Source: Nocardia suismassiliense
GTDB lineage: Bacteria > Actinomycetota > Actinomycetes > Mycobacteriales > Mycobacteriaceae
Length of the DNA stretch: 64,000 bases
Direction of reading: 5' to 3'
Assembly (NCBI RefSeq): GCF_900269665.1
Contig: NZ_LT985361.1
Span: 4,368,723-4,432,722 of the forward strand
Below, piece after piece: positions 7,677 through 14,881 of the stretch; within the stretch, counting starts at the first letter, position 1; the number at the start of each line of letters is the position of its first letter. The position numbers and the translations under genes are program-made. The notes beneath the pieces are model-generated. The model was not told the DNA's origin. It saw only the letters and a list, made by a program, of their open reading frames with translations, and did no database searches.

Positions 7677-9362
7677 CTAGCCGAGTTTCGCGGCCAGGGC
7701 CTTACCCGCGGCACGCCCGGAGAAGATGCACCCGCCGAGGAAGGTGCCCTCCAGCGCGTTGTATCCGTGCACCCCGCCGCCGCCGAACCCGGCCACCTCA
7801 CCCGCCGCGTACAGGCCGGGGAATGCGGTGCCGTCCTGGCGCATCACCTGCGAATCGAGGTTGGTTTGCAAGCCGCCCAGCGTTTTCCGCGTGATGATGT
7901 TGAGCCGGACCGCGATGAGCGGGCCTGCCGCCGGGTCGAGGATCCGGTGCGGCTTGGCGACCCGGCTCACCTTGTCGCCGAGGTACTGGCGCGCGTTGGT
8001 GATCGCCATCAGCTGACTGTCCTTGGTGTACTTGTTCGTCACTTCCCGGTCCCTGGCGACGATCTGGCCTTCCAGCGCGTCGTAGTCGAGCTGCGGGCCG
8101 CGCGCGATCTTGTTCATTCCGGCGACCAGCTCGCGCAGGTTGTCCGCCACCACGAAGTCGGCGCCGTGCTGCTTGAACGCCTCCACCGGCCCCGGCGCGC
8201 CCTTGGCGAGGCGGCTCTTGAGCGTGAATTTCCAGTCCTTGCCGGTGATGTCGGGGTTCTGCTCCGAACCCGACAGCGCGAACTCCTTCTCGATGATCGA
8301 CTGGGTGAGCACGAACCAGGAGTAGTCGTAGCCGGTGGCCAGGATCGCCTTCATCGTGCTGATGGTGTCGAAACCCGGGAAACACGGTGCGGGCAAGCGT
8401 GTTCCGTTCGCGTCGAACCACAGCGACGACGGCCCGGGAATGATCCGGATGCCGTGGTCGGGCCAGATCGAGTCCCAGTTCTTGATGCCTTCGGTGTAGT
8501 GCCACATCCGATCCCGGTTGACCAGGGCGCCGCCCGCGGACTCGGTGATGGCGAGCATCCGCCCGTCCACGTACGCGGGCACGCCGGAGATCATCGTCTC
8601 CGGGCACTTGCCGAGCCGTTCGGTGGGCCAGTTGCGCCGGATCATCTCGTGGTTGTGCCCGATGCCGCCGGAGGTGACGATCACCGCCTTCGCCCGGAAC
8701 TCGAACTCGCCGACCACCTCTCGCGACGAGGCCTTACCGCGGTCGAGGTCGGTCTCCGCGAGGACGCTGCCCCGCACGCCGACCGCGGCACCGTCCTCGA
8801 TGATCAGTTCATCGACCCGGTGCCGGAAACTGAAGCCGACCAACCCTTTTCGTTCCCCTTCGAGGACCGGCTCGGCGAACACCCGAACCACCTCCGGCCC
8901 GGTGCCCCAGGTGAGATGGAAACGCGGCACCGAATTGCCGTGCCCGTCGGCGAAACTCCCGCCGCGCTCGGCCCACCCGATCACCGGGGTGATCCGCAGC
9001 CCGAGCTCGTGCAGATAGTCGCGCTTCTCGGTGGCCGCGAACCGCACATAGGCCTGCGCCCACTGCTTGCCCCAGAAGTCCTCGTCGTCGCGGTCGAAAC
9101 CGGCCGAGCCGAGCCAATCCTGCAGCGCCAAGTCGTAGGAGTCCTTGATGCCGAGTCGCCGCTGCTCCGGGGTGTCCACCATGAACAGCCCGCCGAGCGA
9201 CCAGAACGCTTGCCCGCCGAGGTTGTTGCGGTTCTCCTGGTCGAGCACGTGCACCTTGCGGCCCGCCTTGACCAGCTCGTGCGTCGCGACGAGGCCGGCC
9301 AGCCCGGCGCCGACGACGATGACATCTGCCTCGGTGGCGAATGCGGAATCGGACATGTTCAT
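7677..9362 (-). CDS. FAD-binding dehydrogenase (ketosteroid dehydrogenase / fumarate reductase-like, Rv0785 type)
   Basis: A 561-residue flavoprotein. The N-terminal dinucleotide fold VIVVGAGLAG is at residues 14-23. The C-terminal FAD loop reads GLYAAGEVAGFGGGGVHGYNALEGTFLGG, with only short parts quoted as signature (AGEVAGFGGGG, ALEGTFLGG). Length and motifs match the mycobacterial FAD-binding dehydrogenases of the Rv0785 kind. These belong to the FAD_binding_2 family with 3-ketosteroid dehydrogenases and fumarate reductases, but lack a proven substrate. The gene is translationally coupled to the TetR gene upstream through an ATGA overlap at 9359-9362. Its expression is therefore probably controlled by that repressor. 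A second in-frame ATG lies at 9356. Confidence 0.9.
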   Translation of the reverse strand: MNMSDSAFATEADVIVVGAGLAGLVATHELVKAGRKVHVLDQENRNNLGGQAFWSLGGLFMVDTPEQRRLGIKDSYDLALQDWLGSAGFDRDDEDFWGKQWAQAYVRFAATEKRDYLHELGLRITPVIGWAERGGSFADGHGNSVPRFHLTWGTGPEVVRVFAEPVLEGERKGLVGFSFRHRVDELIIEDGAAVGVRGSVLAETDLDRGKASSREVVGEFEFRAKAVIVTSGGIGHNHEMIRRNWPTERLGKCPETMISGVPAYVDGRMLAITESAGGALVNRDRMWHYTEGIKNWDSIWPDHGIRIIPGPSSLWFDANGTRLPAPCFPGFDTISTMKAILATGYDYSWFVLTQSIIEKEFALSGSEQNPDITGKDWKFTLKSRLAKGAPGPVEAFKQHGADFVVADNLRELVAGMNKIARGPQLDYDALEGQIVARDREVTNKYTKDSQLMAITNARQYLGDKVSRVAKPHRILDPAAGPLIAVRLNIITRKTLGGLQTNLDSQVMRQDGTAFPGLYAAGEVAGFGGGGVHGYNALEGTFLGGCIFSGRAAGKALAAKLG

Positions 9363-9994
9363 CCTTCGGTTTCGGTGCTGTAGGCCAGCACGACGTGGTA
9401 AAAGAGGTCGGTGCGCCTGCGTCGCACGACGCGGCTGCGTGGTTCCATCAGCACCTGCACGCTGGTGCCGTCGTGCACCGCGACGAGGGCCTGGCCCAGG
9501 GCTTCCGGGTCGGGCACGGTGCGGCCGATCTTGGCCAAGCCCGCGACGACGGTCGGCATCAGGGCGCCGACGATCGCCTCTTCGCGCGCGGCCATCACCC
9601 GCCGCAGTTCGGGATTGCGCAGCGCATGCGTGGTGAACTCCGCGGTGATGCGGTACCAGCCCTCATCGATCGGTACCGCCCGCTCCAGCCGCTCGATCGA
9701 CGTGCGCACATCGGTGCCGCCGACCGGGATATCGTCGAGCAGGCGTTGCACGTCGGCGAGCATGGCGGCCGAGCGCTGCTCCCACATGGCCAGGAACAAC
9801 TCGTCGAGCGAGCCGAAGTTCGAGTAGAAGGCGCCGCGGGTGAATCCGGCGCGCTCGCAGACGCGTTCCACGGTGGCCTTGCCGAAGCCTTCCTCGGCGA
9901 AGGCTTCGTAGGCGGCGGTGAGCAACCGCTCCCTGGTCTCGGCGCGGCGGCGGGTGACGCGGGTCGCCGAGGTTCTCGCGTCGGTGGACGACAA
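9359..9994 (-). CDS. TetR-family transcriptional regulator
   Basis: A 211-residue protein. The helix-turn-helix lies at about residues 18-65 (RRAETRERLLTAAYEAFAEEGF, then ATVERVCERAGFTRGAFYSNFGSLDELFLA). A variable helical ligand domain follows. It is the first gene of a two-gene minus-strand operon with the FAD dehydrogenase (4-bp overlap). It is divergent from a zinc alcohol dehydrogenase at 10161. A large palindrome centred at 10053 between the two start codons is the likely operator, so this protein probably represses both itself with the dehydrogenase and the divergent oxidoreductase. The ligand is unknown. Confidence 0.93.
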   Translation of the reverse strand: MSSTDARTSATRVTRRRAETRERLLTAAYEAFAEEGFGKATVERVCERAGFTRGAFYSNFGSLDELFLAMWEQRSAAMLADVQRLLDDIPVGGTDVRTSIERLERAVPIDEGWYRITAEFTTHALRNPELRRVMAAREEAIVGALMPTVVAGLAKIGRTVPDPEALGQALVAVHDGTSVQVLMEPRSRVVRRRRTDLFYHVVLAYSTETEG

Positions 9995-10036
9995 CGGGCA
10001 CCTCCTCGAGCGGGACCGGTGCGGACCGGCCGAATG

Positions 10037-10069
10037 GATACAGAAATGTATTCAATACATAAATGTATC
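10037..10069. promoter_or_regulatory. 33-bp TetR operator palindrome between divergent oxidoreductase genes
   Basis: Outer arms gataca / tgtatc and inner arms atgtatt / aatacat share one centre (10053); 13 of 16 paired positions are complementary. The AT-rich block stands alone in GC-rich DNA, 43 bp from the TetR start codon and 91 bp from the alcohol dehydrogenase start. Its size could hold two TetR dimers. Confidence 0.75.
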
Positions 10070-10160
10070 AGATTCGGCGCTGTGACGTGGTGAAATCAGA
10101 CGAGTAGGGTGACCGCTACTCGATACGACCGTGCATCCTGGTGACAAAGGAGAGATCGGT

Positions 10161-11216
10161 ATGACCGAGGTCGATCGGCCGACATCGATGACCGGCTGGC
10201 GCGTGCGACGCCCAGGCCCGATCGATGCGGCACCGTTGGAGCAAGTGCGGGAGCCGGTGCCCGAGCCCGCCGCCGACGAGTTACTCGTGCGCGTGCTGGC
10301 GTGTGGTGTGTGCCGGACGGACCTGCACGTGGCCGAGGGCGACCTGCCGGTGCATCGGGTGGGGGTGGTACCCGGACACGAGGTGGTCGGGGAGGTGGTG
10401 GCCGTCGGGCCCGGGGTCGGCGCGGTGGCCGAAGAGTCGCGGTTCACCCAGACCTTCGCCGTGGGTGATCGGGTCGGCATCGCCTGGCTGCGACATACCT
10501 GCGGCGCCTGCAAGTACTGCTTGCGCGGCGCCGAAAATCTCTGCCCCCGTTCGACTTACACCGGCTGGGATGCCGACGGCGGCTACGCCGAATTCGCTAC
10601 TGTGCCAGCCGATTACGCGCTGCGACTACCGGACGGCTACGCCGATACCGAACTGGCCCCGCTGCTGTGCGCGGGCATCATCGGTTACCGCGCACTGGAA
10701 CGCGCCGCACTGCCACCCGGCGGCCGTCTCGGTCTCTACGGCTTCGGCGGCAGCGCGCATATCGCTGCCCAGGTAGCGCTGGCCCGCGGCGCGGAGCTGC
10801 ACGTGATGACCCGCGACCCGGCCGCACGGGAGCTGGCCCTGGCGCTCGGCGCCGCCTCCGCGCAGGGCGCCGCGGATCCGCCTCCGGTGCAACTGGATTC
10901 GGCGATCATGTTCGCGCCGGTCGGCAGCCTGGTGCCGCCCGCGCTCGAGGCGCTGGATCGCGGCGGCATCCTCGCCATCGCGGGCATTCACCTCAGTGAC
11001 ATCCCGGCGTTGAATTACCAGCGGCACCTGTTCCAGGAGCGGGAAATTCGCTCGGTCACCGCCAACACCCGCGCCGACGCCCGCGAATTTCTCTCCCTCG
11101 CAGGCGAACACCGCATAGAAGTGACCACCCGTGGGTACTCCTTGGGAGCGGCAAATCAGGCCCTCGCGGACCTCGCGCACGGACGTTTCACGGGCGCAGC
11201 GGTTCTCGTGCCATAG
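10161..11216 (+). CDS. Zinc-dependent alcohol dehydrogenase (MDR family, AdhA-like)
   Basis: A 351-residue medium-chain dehydrogenase. The catalytic zinc ligands are Cys51 (ACGVCRTDLH), His73 (PGHE) and Cys170. The structural zinc site is complete with Cys114, Cys117, Cys120 and Cys128. A Rossmann fold follows (LYGFGGSAHIAAQVALARG), where the cofactor loop is GFGGSA. Family members oxidize primary alcohols or reduce aldehydes with NAD(P). The start is ATG 10161 with aaggaga upstream; an upstream in-frame ATG at 10131 has no such site. It is divergent from the TetR/FAD-dehydrogenase operon and shares its operator region, so the three genes may act on one alcohol/ketone substrate. That link is inference. 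Confidence 0.92.
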   Translation: MTEVDRPTSMTGWRVRRPGPIDAAPLEQVREPVPEPAADELLVRVLACGVCRTDLHVAEGDLPVHRVGVVPGHEVVGEVVAVGPGVGAVAEESRFTQTFAVGDRVGIAWLRHTCGACKYCLRGAENLCPRSTYTGWDADGGYAEFATVPADYALRLPDGYADTELAPLLCAGIIGYRALERAALPPGGRLGLYGFGGSAHIAAQVALARGAELHVMTRDPAARELALALGAASAQGAADPPPVQLDSAIMFAPVGSLVPPALEALDRGGILAIAGIHLSDIPALNYQRHLFQEREIRSVTANTRADAREFLSLAGEHRIEVTTRGYSLGAANQALADLAHGRFTGAAVLVP

Positions 11217-11311
11217 AAAAAGCCCGGCAGGACACGATTAGGTTCTGAGTACGCATCGTTCGGGTCCTTTTGCTTGACGGCCCGCTCCGCCGTTCTTACC
11301 TTCGCAGATAT

Positions 11312-11350
11312 AGCCGAGTGGCACTTGTCTATGACAAGTGTCACTCGGCT
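11312..11350. terminator. 18-bp stem hairpin between alcohol dehydrogenase and cutinase
   Basis: The arms at 11312-11329 and 11333-11350 pair over 18 bp with one G-T/A mismatch and a 3-nt loop. No U-tract follows, as is usual for actinobacterial terminators. It lies 96 bp after the dehydrogenase stop and 30 bp before the cutinase start. It could therefore end the first transcript or sit in the leader of the second. Confidence 0.6.
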
Positions 11351-11379
11351 TCTCACAACGGCGTGAGCGGGTGATCACG

Positions 11380-12036
11380 ATGGCAAACCGGAAGGTAATT
11401 CATTTCGAAAAGTGGCGGGTGGTGCAGGCATTCATTGTGCTACTGCTCGTCGCGGGATTCGGAACGACGACAGGATCGAGTGCGTGGGCGTCGCCCTGTA
11501 CAGCGGTCGAGGTGGTGGTCGCACGAGGTACCAACGAACCCGGATATCTGGGTTCGGGGGTCGGCGATCCACTGTATGCGACGCTGCAACAGACGCTTCC
11601 GGTGAGCTCCAGCGCGTACCGCGTCAATTATCCTGCGGACCTGATGGATCCGACCTCGATCAGCCGGGGCACCCAGGACATGACCGCGCACATCATGTGG
11701 CAGTCCTCGATCTGCCCTGATCAGCGGTTCATCCTGGTCGGCTACTCGCAGGGCGCGGTGGTGACCCACGGCGTGCTCGGGACCGGCATCGTGACCGCGC
11801 TCGGTGGCATGCACACCCTCCCGTTCGATATGGAATGGCGGGTGGCGGCGGTGCTGCTGTTCGGTGATCCGGTCCGGCTGGTCGGCTGGAACGTGCCGGA
11901 TCTGTACGGCTGGCGCACCGCGAACTACTGCACCGGTGGCGATCCGGTGTGCGGTGCCGGCTTCGACTTCGGCGCGCACGGCAACTACGGGTGGGCCATG
12001 TGGCCTGCTGCGGAGTTCGCCGCTTCGCGAGTCTGA
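11380..12036 (+). CDS. Secreted cutinase-family serine esterase
   Basis: A 218-residue protein. A hydrophobic signal peptide spans about residues 13-37, with a predicted cleavage near AWA-SP. The mature enzyme starts with CTAVEVVVARGTNEP, the usual cutinase opening. The catalytic triad is visible: Ser123 in GYSQG, Asp188 in GGDPVC and His200 in FGAHGNYG. The cysteine pairs expected of the family (Cys40 with Cys112, and Cys184 with Cys191) are present. Mycolata encode many such esterases or phospholipases acting on lipids outside the cell. The ATG at 11380 was preferred over in-frame GTG 11371, and an upstream extension begins inside a hairpin. It stands alone between two hairpins. Confidence 0.93.
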   Translation: MANRKVIHFEKWRVVQAFIVLLLVAGFGTTTGSSAWASPCTAVEVVVARGTNEPGYLGSGVGDPLYATLQQTLPVSSSAYRVNYPADLMDPTSISRGTQDMTAHIMWQSSICPDQRFILVGYSQGAVVTHGVLGTGIVTALGGMHTLPFDMEWRVAAVLLFGDPVRLVGWNVPDLYGWRTANYCTGGDPVCGAGFDFGAHGNYGWAMWPAAEFAASRV

Positions 12037-12058
12037 GTCCTCCACCGGGAAATCCGCG

Positions 12059-12086
12059 GCGGGGCCGACCCTAGGGTCGGCCCCGC
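12059..12086. terminator. Perfect 28-bp palindrome after the cutinase gene
   Basis: A fully self-complementary GC-rich palindrome (arms ending gccgaccc / gggtcggc) begins 22 bp after the cutinase stop codon. It is the likely factor-independent terminator of that gene. Confidence 0.8.
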
Positions 12087-12262
12087 TGTCGGCTGTTCGC
12101 GCCAGGTGCGTCGGTACCACCGACGGCCCTTTGTTCGCCATGCGCAGCAAATTCTCTGAAACACCGGTGGTCCTTTTCGATTCGGACACGCTGCGGCGAA
12201 ATCCGGTGGAACGCGGGGAGTTCCGGTGGTGCCGCCCACGGAACGCGTGATAGGAACAGCGA

Positions 12263-12481
12263 ATGTCCGATGATTCCGACATCGCACAAGCCCGGGTCTT
12301 TCTGGACTTGCTCGCCGCACACGCCCGCACCCTCGCGCGCGCCATCAATACCGCCGAAAGGACATTCCAAACACAGCGACTGCGCGACCTACACGCGGAG
12401 CTGCACACAGTGCGCCACTGCATCGCCCGAATCCACTACCGCTACCCCCATATCACCCCACCCAACCGCGCCCGAATCTGA
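12263..12481 (+). CDS. Small hypothetical protein
   Basis: A 72-residue, Arg/His-rich, mostly helical protein. It has acidic residues at the start (MSDDSD) and a middle segment rich in alanine, leucine and arginine. Third codon positions are strongly G/C as in real genes here. No domain is recognised and no cysteine pairs or membrane segment are seen (one Cys). The upstream sequence ggaacagcg is a weak ribosome site. A hairpin between it and the convergent amidohydrolase gene is consistent with transcription through this frame. It may still be a chance frame. Confidence 0.4.
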   Translation: MSDDSDIAQARVFLDLLAAHARTLARAINTAERTFQTQRLRDLHAELHTVRHCIARIHYRYPHITPPNRARI

Positions 12482-12565
12482 ACACCCCCGCCCCGATCGC
12501 CCCCAATTTGCGAAATATGGCACGGTGGCGCGGGTTGTGAAAGGAAGGTGCACACCTTTTGAGTA

Positions 12566-12597
12566 AGCCGCACACCCGGTATAGGGGGTGTGCGGCT
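12566..12597. terminator. Bidirectional hairpin terminator before the amidohydrolase 3' end
   Basis: Perfect 12-bp arms (agccgcacaccc / gggtgtgcggct) with an 8-nt loop. The hairpin lies 30 bp beyond the minus-strand amidohydrolase stop and 84 bp after the small plus-strand frame, so it can serve both transcripts. Confidence 0.75.
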
Positions 12598-12626
12598 CGA
12601 ACAAAGGGGGTGGAGTTCGTTGCGGG

Positions 12627-13745
12627 TCAGCGGGTTCGGCGCACGCCGCGGCGCCAGACGTCGGCGATCGCCGAGGTTGCGGTGATGTCGGCGGTCGGGT
12701 CACCGTCGACGAGCAGCAGATCCGCGCGCAGGCCCGGGGCGATCCGGCCGCGGCCGGTGAGCCCGAAGTGCTTGGCGGGCAGGCTCGTTGCCGAAGCGAG
12801 GGCCTGTTCGTTGCTCAGGCCCGCTGCGGTGAGGAGCACGAGTTCGCGGTGCAGATCGACACCGTGGGCGGGCACGAACGGCGTGGCGTCGGTGCCCGCG
12901 AGCAAGGGCACACCCGCTCGGTGCAGTGCGCGCGCGACCTCGGCCGCGCCGTCGGCCGTGCCGGGTACCACGCAGTCGGCGGCGGCCCCGGCGTGCTGGG
13001 TGATGGCCTCGAAGTAGACGAGCGTGCTGACGACGAAAATTCCCTGTGCGGCAACCTGTTCCACGAGTGCGTCGGAGTCGGAGCCGGTCTCCGTCCAGAC
13101 ATGGGCGAGGCCGTCGACTCCGGCCTCGACCGCGACGCGTACCTCCGCCGCGGTGAGCGCGTGCGCGATGGTGATCAGCCCCGCCTCGTGCGCGGCGGCG
13201 ACCAGCGCTGCCACCGTGTCCGCCGACAGCACCGGAAGTTCGGTGCCGTGTACGCCACCGTCATCGATGACGATCTTGAGGTAGTCCGCGCCCTCGGCTT
13301 GCCGGGCCCGCACGAAATCGGCGGCCTGATCGGCAGATCGGATCATGTCGAACGGTTCCGCGCCGAGGGTGTCCATGCCGGGCGCGGACAGCAACTGACT
13401 CGGATGACCGCCCGGCGCGGTGGCCAGGGTGCCCGCGCTGCGGAAGTCGGCCACATCGTCACGTTCGGCGGCCAGCACGCGCCGTGCCGCGAGATTGGTG
13501 GGCAGGCAGAACATGTCGAGTTCGGTGGTCACGCCGTGGGCCAGTGCCGTACGCAGGTCGTCGCCGAAGATGTGGGTGTGCGCGTCGATCAGGCCGGGCA
13601 GCAGGGTCCGTCCCGCGCCGTCGATGTCGATATCGGCCGGGCCGCCGTCGTATGCGGCGATCCGGTCATCGACAATCAATACGGTGGCGCGGGATTCGGT
13701 CTGTTCGCCGTTGAACACACGAACGTCGTGGATCGCAGTGCGCAT
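12627..13745 (-). CDS. Metal-dependent amidohydrolase (imidazolonepropionase/prolidase-like)
   Basis: A 372-residue TIM-barrel hydrolase. The HxH metal motif is at His56/His58 (GLIDAHTH). A YLKIV lysine in the middle is probably the carbamylated bridging ligand. Further histidines follow (ITIAHALT, GLAHVW), and the late aspartate is in LAGTDATPF. The C-terminal composite beta domain ends GRIAPGLRADLLLVDGDPT, typical of this superfamily. Members hydrolyse cyclic amides, dipeptides or related C-N bonds; the substrate here is unknown. No signal peptide is present, so it is cytoplasmic. It is divergent from the ECF41-like sigma factor at 13925, with 179 bp between the starts. Confidence 0.9.
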   Translation of the reverse strand: MRTAIHDVRVFNGEQTESRATVLIVDDRIAAYDGGPADIDIDGAGRTLLPGLIDAHTHIFGDDLRTALAHGVTTELDMFCLPTNLAARRVLAAERDDVADFRSAGTLATAPGGHPSQLLSAPGMDTLGAEPFDMIRSADQAADFVRARQAEGADYLKIVIDDGGVHGTELPVLSADTVAALVAAAHEAGLITIAHALTAAEVRVAVEAGVDGLAHVWTETGSDSDALVEQVAAQGIFVVSTLVYFEAITQHAGAAADCVVPGTADGAAEVARALHRAGVPLLAGTDATPFVPAHGVDLHRELVLLTAAGLSNEQALASATSLPAKHFGLTGRGRIAPGLRADLLLVDGDPTADITATSAIADVWRRGVRRTR

Positions 13746-13924
13746 GGCAGCCTCCTGGTTTCGGGTCGGGCGGCAACGGTGCCGCTTACCCAGATCAGGA
13801 GGGAACTGCGCGGCCCGAACGTAACGCGGGGGTGAGATGGATCACCATCGGGCACCGAAAGTGTTATCGCGGTGGGCTTCCGGCGCTCTGATGATCGACC
13901 CGCCACCGAAACAGGAGCCGCCCC

Positions 13925-14833
13925 ATGATCGATCCGGACCGCGCACGCACACCCACGGCGGCGGAGACCGACGCCGCGACAGCGGTGTTCCTGCGACACC
14001 GGGAACTGCTGTTCTCCGTCGTCTACAACATGCTCGGCAGCATCGCCGACACCGAGGACGTGCTCCAGGAGACCTGGCTGTCCTGGGCGCCGCGCGGCAG
14101 CGTGCCGATCGAGAACCCGCGCGCGTATCTGGTTCGCGTCGCGGTGAATCACGCACTCGGCAGACGGACCGCGATGAATCGGCGCCGGGAGACCTATGTC
14201 GGACAATGGCTGCCCGAGCCGGTGGTGCACGAACCCGCGGGCACCGAAGACGCGGTGATCGACGCCGAGTCGTTCTCCATGGCACTACTGGTGGTCTTGG
14301 AATCACTCACACCGATCGAGCGCGCGGTGTTCGTCTTGAACGAGGTCTTCGCGTACTCGTACAGTGAGATCGCGGAGTTGGTCGACCGCAGCCCGACGGC
14401 GGTGCGGCAACTCGCCTACCGTGCGCGCCAGCACGTGCAGGCCCGCCGGCCGCGACAGCAGGCCGATGCGCGGCTGCGTAGAGCGGTGACGGAGCGGTTC
14501 GTGGCCGCCGCGATGGGTGGCGACCTGGCGGAGTTGCTCGCCGTATTGGCGCCGGAGGTGACGTTGTGGACCGACGGCGGTAGTAAGGGGCCCGCGACGA
14601 GCTTGCGCCCGGTGCACGGCTGCGCGGCCGTCGCCGAACTCTTCCTGAACGTCGCCCGCGGCCTGCGCGCCGACTACCAGATCAGCTACCGCGCGGTCAG
14701 CGGCGACCCGTGCGCCGTCGTGTTCGACGGCTCCGGTCCGCTCGCCGTGGTCGTGCTGGATGTGCTGCCGGACAACACGATCGGCGGCATCTATTCGGTC
14801 ACCAACCCGGACAAGCTCACCCACATCCGGTAA
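13925..14833 (+). CDS. ECF41-type sigma factor with SnoaL-like C-terminal domain
   Basis: A 302-residue RNA polymerase sigma factor. Region 2 is at about residues 20-85 (FLRHRELLFSVVYNMLGSIADTEDVLQETWLSW) and region 4 at about 118-170 (LTPIERAVFVLNEVFAYSYSEIAEL ... SPTAVRQLAYRAR). Then comes an NTF2/SnoaL-like extension. Three ECF41 signatures are visible: WLPEP at 95-99, a DGGGK-like DGGSK at 217-221, and NPDKL at 294-298. In this group the C-terminal extension modulates activity in place of an anti-sigma factor. The usual COE-type partner gene (carboxymuconolactone decarboxylase, oxidoreductase or epimerase) is not adjacent. Neighbours are an amidohydrolase (divergent) and a fatty acyl-CoA reductase (convergent). 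aggag precedes the ATG. Confidence 0.92.
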   Translation: MIDPDRARTPTAAETDAATAVFLRHRELLFSVVYNMLGSIADTEDVLQETWLSWAPRGSVPIENPRAYLVRVAVNHALGRRTAMNRRRETYVGQWLPEPVVHEPAGTEDAVIDAESFSMALLVVLESLTPIERAVFVLNEVFAYSYSEIAELVDRSPTAVRQLAYRARQHVQARRPRQQADARLRRAVTERFVAAAMGGDLAELLAVLAPEVTLWTDGGSKGPATSLRPVHGCAAVAELFLNVARGLRADYQISYRAVSGDPCAVVFDGSGPLAVVVLDVLPDNTIGGIYSVTNPDKLTHIR

Positions 14834-14834
14834 C

Positions 14835-14872
14835 GATCAACGCCGTCGCCCTGTCGGACGACGGCGTTGATC
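14835..14872. terminator. Bidirectional hairpin terminator between sigma factor and acyl-CoA reductase
   Basis: Perfect 14-bp arms (gatcaacgccgtcg and its complement) with a 10-nt loop. The hairpin starts 2 bp after the sigma factor stop and ends 10 bp before the stop of the convergent reductase gene. Confidence 0.85.
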
Positions 14873-14881
14873 AGCTCGCGA

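Noticed and set aside
13746..13924. ECF41 promoter signature in the gap before the sigma factor
   Set aside because: I looked for the TGTCACA ... CGTC pair known for this group on both strands and did not find a convincing match.
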